NCBI GenBank assembly: GCA_937907455.1
Contig: CALESQ010000069.1
Coordinates: 1-25,847, forward strand
Direction: 5' to 3'
DNA from: an uncultured Caldilineales bacterium
GTDB taxonomy: Bacteria; Chloroflexota; Anaerolineae; JAAEKA01
Length of the DNA stretch: 25,847 nt
The notes below the pieces were generated by a model, which was not told the origin of the DNA, ran no database searches, and saw nothing but the letters and a program-made list of their open reading frames with translations. Of this stretch, positions 19,932 to 25,847 are shown piece after piece (within the stretch, counting starts at the first letter, position 1; each line of letters starts with the position of its first letter). The position numbers and the translations under genes were made by a program.

Positions 19932-20945
19932 CTATTCGTTGAACGCTTCTATCCAGTGCCGCCAGCGGGTGATTTGTGTGGGATCAAAGGGCAAGTAAAA
20001 AGTGACGCGATCCAGCAGCCCCACGTAGCGCAATTTCACCAGGGTAGGGATTTCCTCAGGGCGGCCTTCGACCGCGAACTGGGTCAGCATGTGGTCGCTG
20101 ATCAGGGCGGGCATCTCGTTCCAGCGCTGGCGCACCGCCAGACTGCTGAGGCGTTCGCGGATCTCGCCCCAGCCGTGCAGTTCCATCACCTTGCTGTAGG
20201 TTGGGGTTGAGGCGTAGAAGGCGATTTGGCTGCGCACTTGTTCGCGCGCCGCGGCTATTTCGGCCGCGGTGTCGCCGGTGACCACGAAGATGCTGCCGGC
20301 CAGGGTGATGCCGCTGCGTTGTCGGCCTGCCTGCATCAATCCTGCCTGTACCTGCGGCAGAAGTTGTTCGCGCAGGGTGCGCGTGGTGTGGAAGGGATGG
20401 ACATGCAGCCCCTGGCACAGTTCACCGGCGAGGTAGCTCATTTGCGCGTTGACCGCGGCAATGTATACGGGAATATCAGGATGTTCGATGGGGCCAGGAT
20501 TGAAGAAGGGAGCCATCAGCGTGAGCTTGTAGTGCTCGCCGCGGAAGTTAAGGCGCTCGCCCTGCTGCCAGGCAGCCCAGACCGCGCGCATCGCCAGGAT
20601 GAATTCGCGCAGGCGCGCCGCGGGTGCGGCCCAGGGCATGCCAAAACGCCGTTCGATGTGTGCCTGCACTTGCGTGCCCAGCCCCAGCAGCAAGCGCCCG
20701 CCGGAGGCTGCTTGTAAGTCCCAGGCCAGATGTGCCACCGAAGTAGGGTTGCGCGCAAAGGCTACAGCAATGGCTGTGCCCAATTGGATGCGCGCGGTGC
20801 GCAGTGCGGCGATTCCCAGGGGCAAAAAGGGATCGTGTTGCGTTTCGCTGGTCCACAGTGCGGCGAAACCGGCAGTGTCTGCGGCTTGTGCCAGGGTTTC
20901 AACTTCTTTTAGATGGGTGCTGAGAATGGCAACGTCGAGTTTCAT
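19932..20945 (-). CDS. Luciferase-like (LLM) oxidoreductase, probably F420-dependent (MSMEG_2256-like)
   Basis: 337 residues of the bacterial luciferase-like barrel. Blocks include GFAALWTSETQHDPFLPL, RIQLGTAIAVAFARNP, LLLGLGTQVQAHIERRFGMP, FNPGPIEHPDIPVYIAAVN and GLHVHPFHT, which I recognise from the F420-dependent MSMEG_2256-type subfamily. These reduce or oxidise small organic substrates with F420; the substrate is unknown. The ATG at 20945 is the first start consistent with the family's MKLDVA opening; no Shine-Dalgarno is visible. A TATAAT (21060-21055) upstream may drive it. The deazaflavin-dependent reductase at 23051-23548 supports F420 use in this organism. Confidence 0.88.
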   Translation of the reverse strand: MKLDVAILSTHLKEVETLAQAADTAGFAALWTSETQHDPFLPLGIAALRTARIQLGTAIAVAFARNPTSVAHLAWDLQAASGGRLLLGLGTQVQAHIERRFGMPWAAPAARLREFILAMRAVWAAWQQGERLNFRGEHYKLTLMAPFFNPGPIEHPDIPVYIAAVNAQMSYLAGELCQGLHVHPFHTTRTLREQLLPQVQAGLMQAGRQRSGITLAGSIFVVTGDTAAEIAAAREQVRSQIAFYASTPTYSKVMELHGWGEIRERLSSLAVRQRWNEMPALISDHMLTQFAVEGRPEEIPTLVKLRYVGLLDRVTFYLPFDPTQITRWRHWIEAFNE

Positions 20946-21054
20946 GGACTGATTTTGGGGAGATGACGAGGGGCGGGTGAGTGGGTGAGGGGGCAGGAGC
21001 ATTTTTTGATTTAGCCTGCGTGCTGTAGCGGTTAAATCGCAGCCCTTCCGCTGC

Positions 21055-21060
21055 ATTATA
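21055..21060 (-). promoter_or_regulatory. Possible -10 box for the LLM oxidoreductase gene
   Basis: Minus-strand TATAAT with no good -35 at standard spacing. It lies 15 bp from the -35 of the divergent operon promoter, so the two could interfere. Confidence 0.35.
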
Positions 21061-21074
21061 CCTGATGTACAGGC

Positions 21075-21103
21075 TTGAGCGAATTGGGTCTTGCGTTTAT
21101 AAT
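21075..21103 (+). promoter_or_regulatory. Sigma70-type promoter of the Cys-cluster/crcB operon, near-leaderless
   Basis: TTGAGC (21075-21080), a 17-bp spacer and TATAAT (21098-21103). A start 7-8 bp downstream falls at 21110-21111, two to three bases before the ATG at 21113, so the first gene is probably translated from an almost leaderless mRNA. There is no fluoride riboswitch between promoter and crcB. Confidence 0.7.
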
Positions 21104-21112
21104 GCCTTTACT

Positions 21113-21379
21113 ATGGACTGTCGAATCGGTTGCGGCGCTTGCTGCATTGCATTATCTATCTCATCATCCATTCCGGGAATGCCTGACGGCAAGCCCGCGG
21201 GGGTGCGTTGCATCCATCTGTCACCGGGCAACCTGTGCTTGATCTATAACCGCCCGGACCGCCCTGAGGTGTGCAGCCGCCTGCGTGCCAACGAAGAAAT
21301 GTGTGGCGATTCGATGGAATACGCCATGATCTGGCTGGCTAATCTGGAACGCCTGACTGCGGTGGAGGTGGTTAAGTGA
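21113..21379 (+). CDS. YkgJ-family cysteine-cluster protein
   Basis: 88 residues with conserved cysteines CRIGCGACC (residues 3-11), RC, LC, VC and MC, the layout of the YkgJ/UPF0153 family (putative Zn or Fe-S binding; function unknown). MPDGKPAGVRCIHL and CLIYNRPDRPEVC are characteristic of the small members. The start at 21113 is set by the promoter ending at 21103 and by the family-typical MDCR-GCGACC opening. An earlier in-frame start at 21065 would precede the promoter. The stop codon overlaps the crcB start (GTGA), so the two are translationally coupled. Confidence 0.85.
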   Translation: MDCRIGCGACCIALSISSSIPGMPDGKPAGVRCIHLSPGNLCLIYNRPDRPEVCSRLRANEEMCGDSMEYAMIWLANLERLTAVEVVK

Positions 21380-21750
21380 GCAGGATTATCGCCATTGGCC
21401 TGGGCGGCTTTGTCGGTGCGAACCTGCGCTATTGGCTGCAAGCAACGCTGGCCGCGCGCTGGGGCGCTGATTTTCCTCACGGCACACTGCTGATCAATAT
21501 TTTGGGTAGTTTTATCCTCGGTTTGTTTGTCACCCTGGCTACCACGCGCTGGGTGGTTTCCCCTAATCTGCGCCTGTTTGTAGCGGTTGGGTTGCTGGGT
21601 GGCTTCACTACCTTTTCTTCGTTCACTGTGGAAACGCTCACCTTGTTGCAGGGTGGGCGCTGGCTGCCCGGCGCGTTCTATCTGCTGGGCAATGTGGTGA
21701 TCGGTTTACTGGCGGCGCTGGGTGGCATCGCTCTGGCGCGCGCCCTCTAG
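21376..21750 (+). CDS. crcB: Fluoride exporter CrcB/Fluc
   Basis: 124 residues with four hydrophobic helices (about 3-22, 36-57, 66-90 and 98-120). Signature elements are GGFVGANLRYW near the N-terminus, the conserved Asn41 in LLINILGSFILG, and GGFTTFSSFTVET (75-87), which holds the Phe residues and Na+-binding break of the channel. Fluc channels are dual-topology dimers that expel fluoride across the inner membrane; one gene suffices. GTG start in a GTGA overlap with the previous stop, preceded by GGTGGAGG. The DUF190/CBS gene follows after 11 bp. Confidence 0.96.
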   Translation: MSRIIAIGLGGFVGANLRYWLQATLAARWGADFPHGTLLINILGSFILGLFVTLATTRWVVSPNLRLFVAVGLLGGFTTFSSFTVETLTLLQGGRWLPGAFYLLGNVVIGLLAALGGIALARAL

Positions 21751-21761
21751 GAGATCGCACC

Positions 21762-23054
21762 ATGACTATTACTGGCACAGCGACTAAAGTTACCCTTTAC
21801 CTGAGCGAAAGCGACCGCCGCGGTGTCAAGCCGCTTTACTTGCTGGTGCTGGAGCTGTTGCAGCGCGAACACGCTGCTGGCGCCACTGCGCTGCACGGTC
21901 TGGCCGGTTTCGGCGCCTCTAGCCGCATCCACAGCAGCACGCTGGTGGATTTGGCTGCCGATCTGCCGGTGATTGTGGAGTGGGTGGATCACCCCGACCG
22001 CGTGGCGTACTTGCTGCCCCTGCTGCTGGAGCTGGCTCCTGATGCGCTGATCATCACCCAGCCCGTGGCTGTGGCCAGCGGGGTACGGCATGGCCTGCGC
22101 AGCCTGCCAGCCGATCTGCCGGTGGAGGCTGTGATGACGCGCGCAGTGCAAACCATTGCCCCGGATGCATCTATTGCCGAGGCTTTCGAATTGCTGATCA
22201 GAAAGCATGTGCGCACCTTGCCTGTGCTCAATGCGGCGGGGCGCGTGGTGGGTATTCTCACCGACGGCGATCTGTTGGAGCGGCTGGGCTTGCCCTCGGC
22301 TGGGGTGCATGCTGCCATCACGCGGGCCGAGCTGCGCGCCGAGATCGAGGCTTTGCGCGCCGGCGGCCAAACTGTGGCCGATCTGATGCACAGCGCCGTG
22401 ATCACCGTATCACCGGCTGCACCGCTGGTTGAGGCTGTGCATCTGATGACTGCGCGCGGGGTGAAGCGCCTGCCGGTAACCGATGCAGAAGGCGGCCTGC
22501 TGGGGCTGATCAGCCGGGTAGATGTGCTGCGGGCGCTGGCGCAAGAGCAGTTTGCCGATTCATCGGATCAGGAGGCCGCGGGCATACCGGTTGCCGGAGC
22601 AACGCGGGTGAGCGACATTATGACGCGTGCCGTGCCTACGGTAGAGGCCGATATGCCCCTGCCTGCGGTGGTGAGCAGCCTGATCGGCGCGGCTCAACGG
22701 CGTGCAGTGGTGATAGACAAGCAGCGCCGGGTGCTGGGCATCATCACCGATGGCGATCTGCTGGCGCGTGCCACCCCCGCCGAACGTCCCGGCCTGTTGG
22801 GCAAAGTGCTGCAACGTCTTAACCGCGAGCGTGAAGAGGGGGTGGTACTGTCACCGCGCCGCGCCGCCGAAGTGATGACTTCCAACCCGGTCACTGTCAC
22901 ACCTGACACCACCCTGCAAGAGGCGTTGCGCCTGTTGTTGCAGCATGAGATCAAGCGTTTGCCGGTGACAGATGCCGAGGGCCGTTTGCTGGGGCTGGTG
23001 GGCCGCGGCGCGATTTTGCAGGCGCTGGCTGCTGATCTGGAAGGTGCTGCATGA
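21762..23054 (+). CDS. DUF190 (PII-like) protein fused to four CBS motifs
   Basis: 430 residues. Residues 1-105 are a DUF190 domain (LYLSESDRRGVKPLYLLVLE, LHGLAGFGASSRIHS, PVIVEWVDHP), a PII-like fold often encoded beside crcB. Four CBS motifs follow at about 122-180, 204-260, 283-337 and 368-425, each with the V-MT...V/T-P-T-L-EA pattern and GILTDGDLL/GLISRVDVL-type ends, forming two Bateman modules that usually bind adenine nucleotides. It probably senses nucleotide state and modulates the channel or another partner; this is inference from context. AGGAG 8 bp before the ATG. The stop overlaps the next start (ATGA). Confidence 0.92.
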   Translation: MTITGTATKVTLYLSESDRRGVKPLYLLVLELLQREHAAGATALHGLAGFGASSRIHSSTLVDLAADLPVIVEWVDHPDRVAYLLPLLLELAPDALIITQPVAVASGVRHGLRSLPADLPVEAVMTRAVQTIAPDASIAEAFELLIRKHVRTLPVLNAAGRVVGILTDGDLLERLGLPSAGVHAAITRAELRAEIEALRAGGQTVADLMHSAVITVSPAAPLVEAVHLMTARGVKRLPVTDAEGGLLGLISRVDVLRALAQEQFADSSDQEAAGIPVAGATRVSDIMTRAVPTVEADMPLPAVVSSLIGAAQRRAVVIDKQRRVLGIITDGDLLARATPAERPGLLGKVLQRLNREREEGVVLSPRRAAEVMTSNPVTVTPDTTLQEALRLLLQHEIKRLPVTDAEGRLLGLVGRGAILQALAADLEGAA

Positions 23055-23548
23055 GCCGTTGGTGGCAACGCCGTGCTCAGGCCGTGGCCGGCAGCGCGTG
23101 GGGGTCGCGGTTGGCAAGCCGCCTGTTGCCGCGCCTGGATCGCGCTATGTTGCGCGCCAGCGGCAACCGCTTCAGTGTGAGCAGTTGGATGATTGATGTG
23201 CCGGTGATCATGCTGACTACCATCGGAGCCAGGACGGGGCTGCCGCGCCGTGTGCCCCTGCTGGCTTTTCCCGAAGGCGATGCGCTGGTGGTGATCGCTT
23301 CTAGTTTTGGCGCGGCGCGGCACCCGGCGTGGTTTCTCAACCTGCGGGCCAATCCGCTGGTGCAGGTGGCTTTTCACGGGGGGCAGCCGCGGCCCTACCA
23401 GGCGCGCGAGGCCGAGGGCGAAGAACGTGCCCGCTATTGGCAGCGCGCAGCCAGCGCTTATCCCGGCTATGAGGGCTATCGGCAACGCGCCGCAGGCCGG
23501 CAAATTCCGGTGGTGGTGTTAACACCGCTCCCGGCAAACAAGGCTTAA
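23051..23548 (+). CDS. Deazaflavin (F420)-dependent nitroreductase-family oxidoreductase
   Basis: 165 residues. VIMLTTIGARTGLPRRVPLL, VVIASSFGAARHPAWFLNLR and ANPLVQVAF are the hallmark blocks of the DDN/FDOR-A-type split-barrel family, which binds deazaflavin F420 and reduces varied substrates. The N-terminus (1-45) is a basic amphipathic stretch possibly touching the membrane. The start overlaps the CBS gene stop by ATGA, and the Nudix gene begins 1 bp after its stop, so it is a full operon member. Together with the LLM gene at 19932-20945 it suggests an F420-producing host. Confidence 0.9.
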   Translation: MSRWWQRRAQAVAGSAWGSRLASRLLPRLDRAMLRASGNRFSVSSWMIDVPVIMLTTIGARTGLPRRVPLLAFPEGDALVVIASSFGAARHPAWFLNLRANPLVQVAFHGGQPRPYQAREAEGEERARYWQRAASAYPGYEGYRQRAAGRQIPVVVLTPLPANKA

Positions 23549-23549
23549 C

Positions 23550-24017
23550 ATGCGTCATCTTGTGGTTCCCCGTACTTTGTGTTTTGTGCTGGATGGTGAT
23601 GAGGTGTTGTTGATGCGTCGTGCCGCCCACAAGCGACTGTTTCCCGGTAAGGTTAATGGCCTGGGCGGGCATATCGAGATCGGTGAGGACCCGGCGGTTT
23701 CGGCTGCGCGCGAGATTTATGAAGAAGCTGGTATCGGCGTGCGCGGCCTGTGGCTGGCCGGAGTGATGCATGTAGAAGGCAGCGTGGGGCAAAGCGAACC
23801 ACTGCCCGATGGCACGCATCCGGGGGTGCTGGTGCTGGTCTATGCAGCGCAGGCGCTCAGCCGCGGGGTGCGCGCCTCAGACGAGGGTGAGCTGATGTGG
23901 GTTTCCCTCGCTGAAGTGGAAGGGTTTGATTGGGTGGATGGCGACGCGCGCGTGCTGCGCTGGGCGCTGGCCGCGCAAAAGGAGGGCGCACCGTTTTCGG
24001 TGCAGTTGGCAAGCTGA
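23550..24017 (+). CDS. Nudix hydrolase (MutT/8-oxo-dGTPase-like)
   Basis: 155 residues. The Nudix box occupies residues 40-62 in the canonical GX5EX7REUXEEXGU form: GHIEIGE then REIYEEAGI, whose Glu residues bind Mg. The preceding strand CFVLDGDEVLLMRRAAHKRL with FPGKVNGLGGHIE is typical of MutT-like 8-oxo-dGTP diphosphatases, but Nudix substrates are hard to predict. The C-terminal part has SDEGELMWVSLAEVEGFD, common in this branch. Translation is coupled: ATG one base after the upstream stop. Last gene of the crcB operon; it converges on the STAND/TPR gene with no clear terminator in the 39-bp gap. Confidence 0.92.
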   Translation: MRHLVVPRTLCFVLDGDEVLLMRRAAHKRLFPGKVNGLGGHIEIGEDPAVSAAREIYEEAGIGVRGLWLAGVMHVEGSVGQSEPLPDGTHPGVLVLVYAAQALSRGVRASDEGELMWVSLAEVEGFDWVDGDARVLRWALAAQKEGAPFSVQLAS

Positions 24018-24056
24018 AGTTTTGTTTACAGCCTGCTTGCTCTTGATTTACATCGT

Positions 24057-25835
24057 CTATTCAGCTACCACCGCACTTGCCAGCGACATGACATCAAATT
24101 GGGCGCTTTGTACAACCAGGCGGGACAGGGCATCGGCAGGCAGCTCAGCGTGTGCCCCTTGTAGCAGTTCGGCGATCTGCTGGGCGCGGGACGGAGGGTT
24201 GAGCGGATAACCGTCAAGTACATGCAGGATTGGGAAGGCCTTCAACCATTGATTGTCCCCTATATAGGCTCTGGCTACACTTAACAGGTAGTCAACCGAT
24301 TTGCGTTCGTCGCCGACCTGACGAACCAGATCAAGGGCTGCGATATAATAGTGCCGTGCTGCTACGAAATCTTTTTTGCCATAGACTGCGCTTCCCAGGC
24401 TATCCAGTACTTCAGCCTCGATGCCGGGTATACCAATTTGTTTAGCTAAGGCCAGGGCTTCCTGCAACAAAGGCAATGCTGCGTCAAATTCGCTGCGCAA
24501 GACATGAATATAGCCTATGTTGTTCAGCGTTTGCGAAACAGCCTGCGAAAACACCTGTTCACGGAAAATCGGCAGACATTGCTGCCATGCGGCAAGGGCC
24601 GCATCGAATTTGTCTTGTTGTACTTCAATATAGCCCAGATTGGCCAATGATTTAGCTTCTCCCAGGGCATCACGGGCTTTTTGGGCAATACGCAGTGCCT
24701 GATAGCATGTTTCCTCCGCTAATAAAAGGTCTCCGTCGAGATGATGAATGGTGCTTTTTGCCAGGAGGGCATCAACGAGGTAGATGGGATCTGAGGAATG
24801 GGTTAAGGCAGTGATAGCGTCATTAATGATGCTGAAAGCGGCGAGGGTATCTCCTTGCCAGGCAAGTGAATAGGCCAGAAATGTTTGTCCCTGAGCGAAC
24901 TGGCTGCTTTTTTCTTCACCGGCGGCTTTCATGATAGCCAAACCCTGTTCCAGATTCTGGCGAGAAAGTTGCCAATGCCCACGCTTGTTGTTCAGTTGTC
25001 CCAGTTGTTTATAGAGATGCCCAAGCAAGGGGAGATAATCGGGCGTAGTTCCCGGATTAGCTTTTAACAGCCCGATTGTTTCGTCAAGCAAGATCTCGGC
25101 CTCTTCCACACGACCGCGCCGGCTGAAAAACTCATAAAGTTTTTCCAGCCGATTCAGCAGTAAATCAAAACGATTGTTGTCAATCGCCCAGCGCCAGGCC
25201 AGCAAAATATTGTTTAGCTCAAGTTCTATAATATCCAGCGCTTTGGCAGGAAATGGAATGCGTCCGGAAGATGCAAAGGTGGTAGCCAGCAGATCGGCGT
25301 GGAAAACAGCGTGTCTTTCCTGAGCAGCAGCCAGGCGAGGCAAATCGCTATTGAGTTGTTCGCGGGCGAAAGCACGCATCAGGGGATGATAGAGAAGCCG
25401 ACTGTTTTGATCAATAGACAGCAAGCCCCGTTGCAGCAGAGCATTCAAGGTTAAGGGAGAGGCCTGGATTACCTCTTTTGTTGCCTCGCGGTTGGCGCCA
25501 TCAGCAAAAACCGCCATGACACTGAGAACGCGTTGATCCTCTGGTGACAGGAGTCGCCACATATAGGTAAATAACGCTGATAGGCTGCGCTGACGCTCGG
25601 GGTGATCGGCATAGGGTGAGGTTAAAAACCCTGGTTGTTGCCGAATGATGGTGGTCATTTCTGATGGTTTGTAAAGTGGCGTCCAACCGGCAGCCATTTC
25701 CAGAGCCAACGGCAATCCTCCCACCAGATGGCAGATTTCGGCAATGTCGGCCGCGTTCGCTTCGGTTAGTTGAAAACCGGGATCAATGCGCTGCTCTTTG
25801 TGTCGATAATGGGTGAGACAGCTTCTACGACGAAT
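24057..25835 (-). CDS. STAND/NB-ARC-type ATPase regulator with TPR repeats, C-terminal part (frame broken near window edge)
   Basis: Open for about 592 codons up to an in-frame TAA at 25836-25838, with no ATG/GTG/TTG before a GTG at 25724. The visible part begins in the middle of an ATPase: IDPGFQLTEANAADIAEICH followed by GGLPLALEMAAG, the NB-ARC/AfsR GLPLA motif. Next come a winged-helix-like segment (RSLSALFTYMWRLLSPEDQR), a spacer, and at least six TPR-like helix pairs (about 215-510 after the GTG), such as AKSLANLGYIEVQQDKFDAA. Such proteins are large signal-transducing ATPases, common as LuxR- or SARP-type regulators in Chloroflexota. The N-terminal P-loop and effector domain lie outside the window or are lost. 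A one-base loss in the GGG at 25811-25813 could explain the break. Confidence 0.8.
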   Translation of the reverse strand: MRRRSCLTHYRHKEQRIDPGFQLTEANAADIAEICHLVGGLPLALEMAAGWTPLYKPSEMTTIIRQQPGFLTSPYADHPERQRSLSALFTYMWRLLSPEDQRVLSVMAVFADGANREATKEVIQASPLTLNALLQRGLLSIDQNSRLLYHPLMRAFAREQLNSDLPRLAAAQERHAVFHADLLATTFASSGRIPFPAKALDIIELELNNILLAWRWAIDNNRFDLLLNRLEKLYEFFSRRGRVEEAEILLDETIGLLKANPGTTPDYLPLLGHLYKQLGQLNNKRGHWQLSRQNLEQGLAIMKAAGEEKSSQFAQGQTFLAYSLAWQGDTLAAFSIINDAITALTHSSDPIYLVDALLAKSTIHHLDGDLLLAEETCYQALRIAQKARDALGEAKSLANLGYIEVQQDKFDAALAAWQQCLPIFREQVFSQAVSQTLNNIGYIHVLRSEFDAALPLLQEALALAKQIGIPGIEAEVLDSLGSAVYGKKDFVAARHYYIAALDLVRQVGDERKSVDYLLSVARAYIGDNQWLKAFPILHVLDGYPLNPPSRAQQIAELLQGAHAELPADALSRLVVQSAQFDVMSLASAVVAE

Positions 25836-25847
25836 TTAGTGTACAAT

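Noticed and set aside
20946..21112. Fluoride riboswitch before crcB
   Set aside because: No segment fits the crcB RNA motif, and the promoter ends 9 bp before the first start codon.

Overview
The window looks like a chromosomal segment of a high-GC bacterium, most likely a member of the Chloroflexota (Anaerolineae/Caldilineae-like). That placement is an inference from gene content: a TPR-rich STAND-type regulator, two F420-associated enzyme families, a Thr/Pro-linker lipoprotein, many non-coding dispersed repeats and sigma70-type promoters. No marker gene confirms it. There is no prophage, plasmid or complete insertion sequence.

Layout. 1-201: two tRNA-Ala genes (anticodons CGC, cut by the window edge, and GGC) closed by a perfect 18-bp palindromic terminator. 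401-676 (-): a small GlsB/YeaQ-type membrane protein with its own promoter. 786-2219 (-): three tandem phage-tail-collar (MdpB-like) genes, the last truncated into a terminator hairpin; their probable promoter lies about 430 bp upstream, and a 179-bp MITE-like element sits in between. 2852-3943 (-): trypsin/V8-like peptidase without a signal peptide. 4193-8593 (+): M29 aminopeptidase and a fused [2Fe-2S]/molybdopterin hydroxylase. 8610-9440: hairpin-rich ~100-bp repeat array. 9462-10112 (+): SGNH hydrolase. 12349-10171 (-): an M50 protease, HD-domain and TyrA-like operon behind a strong promoter. 12488-12647: twenty perfect-register 8-bp repeats. 12691-13929 (+): glycosidase-like lipoprotein. 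14113-14538 (+): DinB-like protein. 17120-14591 (-): operon of a TrpF-like protein, a PfkB kinase (probable pseudouridine kinase) and PsuG, preceded by a near-consensus promoter with a palindrome over the -10 and a potentially folded leader. 17526-18446 (+): sugar-nucleotide epimerase. 18473-18651: second MITE copy, inverted relative to the first. 18766-19914 (+): GT4 glycosyltransferase. 20945-19932 (-): F420-type luciferase-like oxidoreductase. 21113-24017 (+): tightly coupled operon of a Cys-cluster protein, the CrcB fluoride channel, a DUF190-4xCBS protein, a deazaflavin-dependent reductase and a Nudix hydrolase. 24057 to the right edge (-): C-terminal part of a STAND/TPR regulator with a frame break near the edge.

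How the genes work together. The clearest pathway unit is pseudouridine salvage: the kinase makes pseudouridine 5'-phosphate and PsuG splits it into uracil and ribose 5-phosphate. The leading TrpF-like protein lacks the canonical PRAI cysteine and may act on a related sugar phosphate. The CrcB operon couples fluoride export to a PII-like/CBS sensor and probable F420 redox enzymes. Most remaining genes are single functions.

The most unusual aspect of the window is its non-coding repeats: the MITE pair, the hairpin array, the octamer array, and a ~21-bp dispersed unit that also occurs in frame inside the molybdenum hydroxylase. No wholly new system could be proven from sequence alone; the TrpF-like/PsuK/PsuG operon with its leader is the best candidate for undescribed biology.
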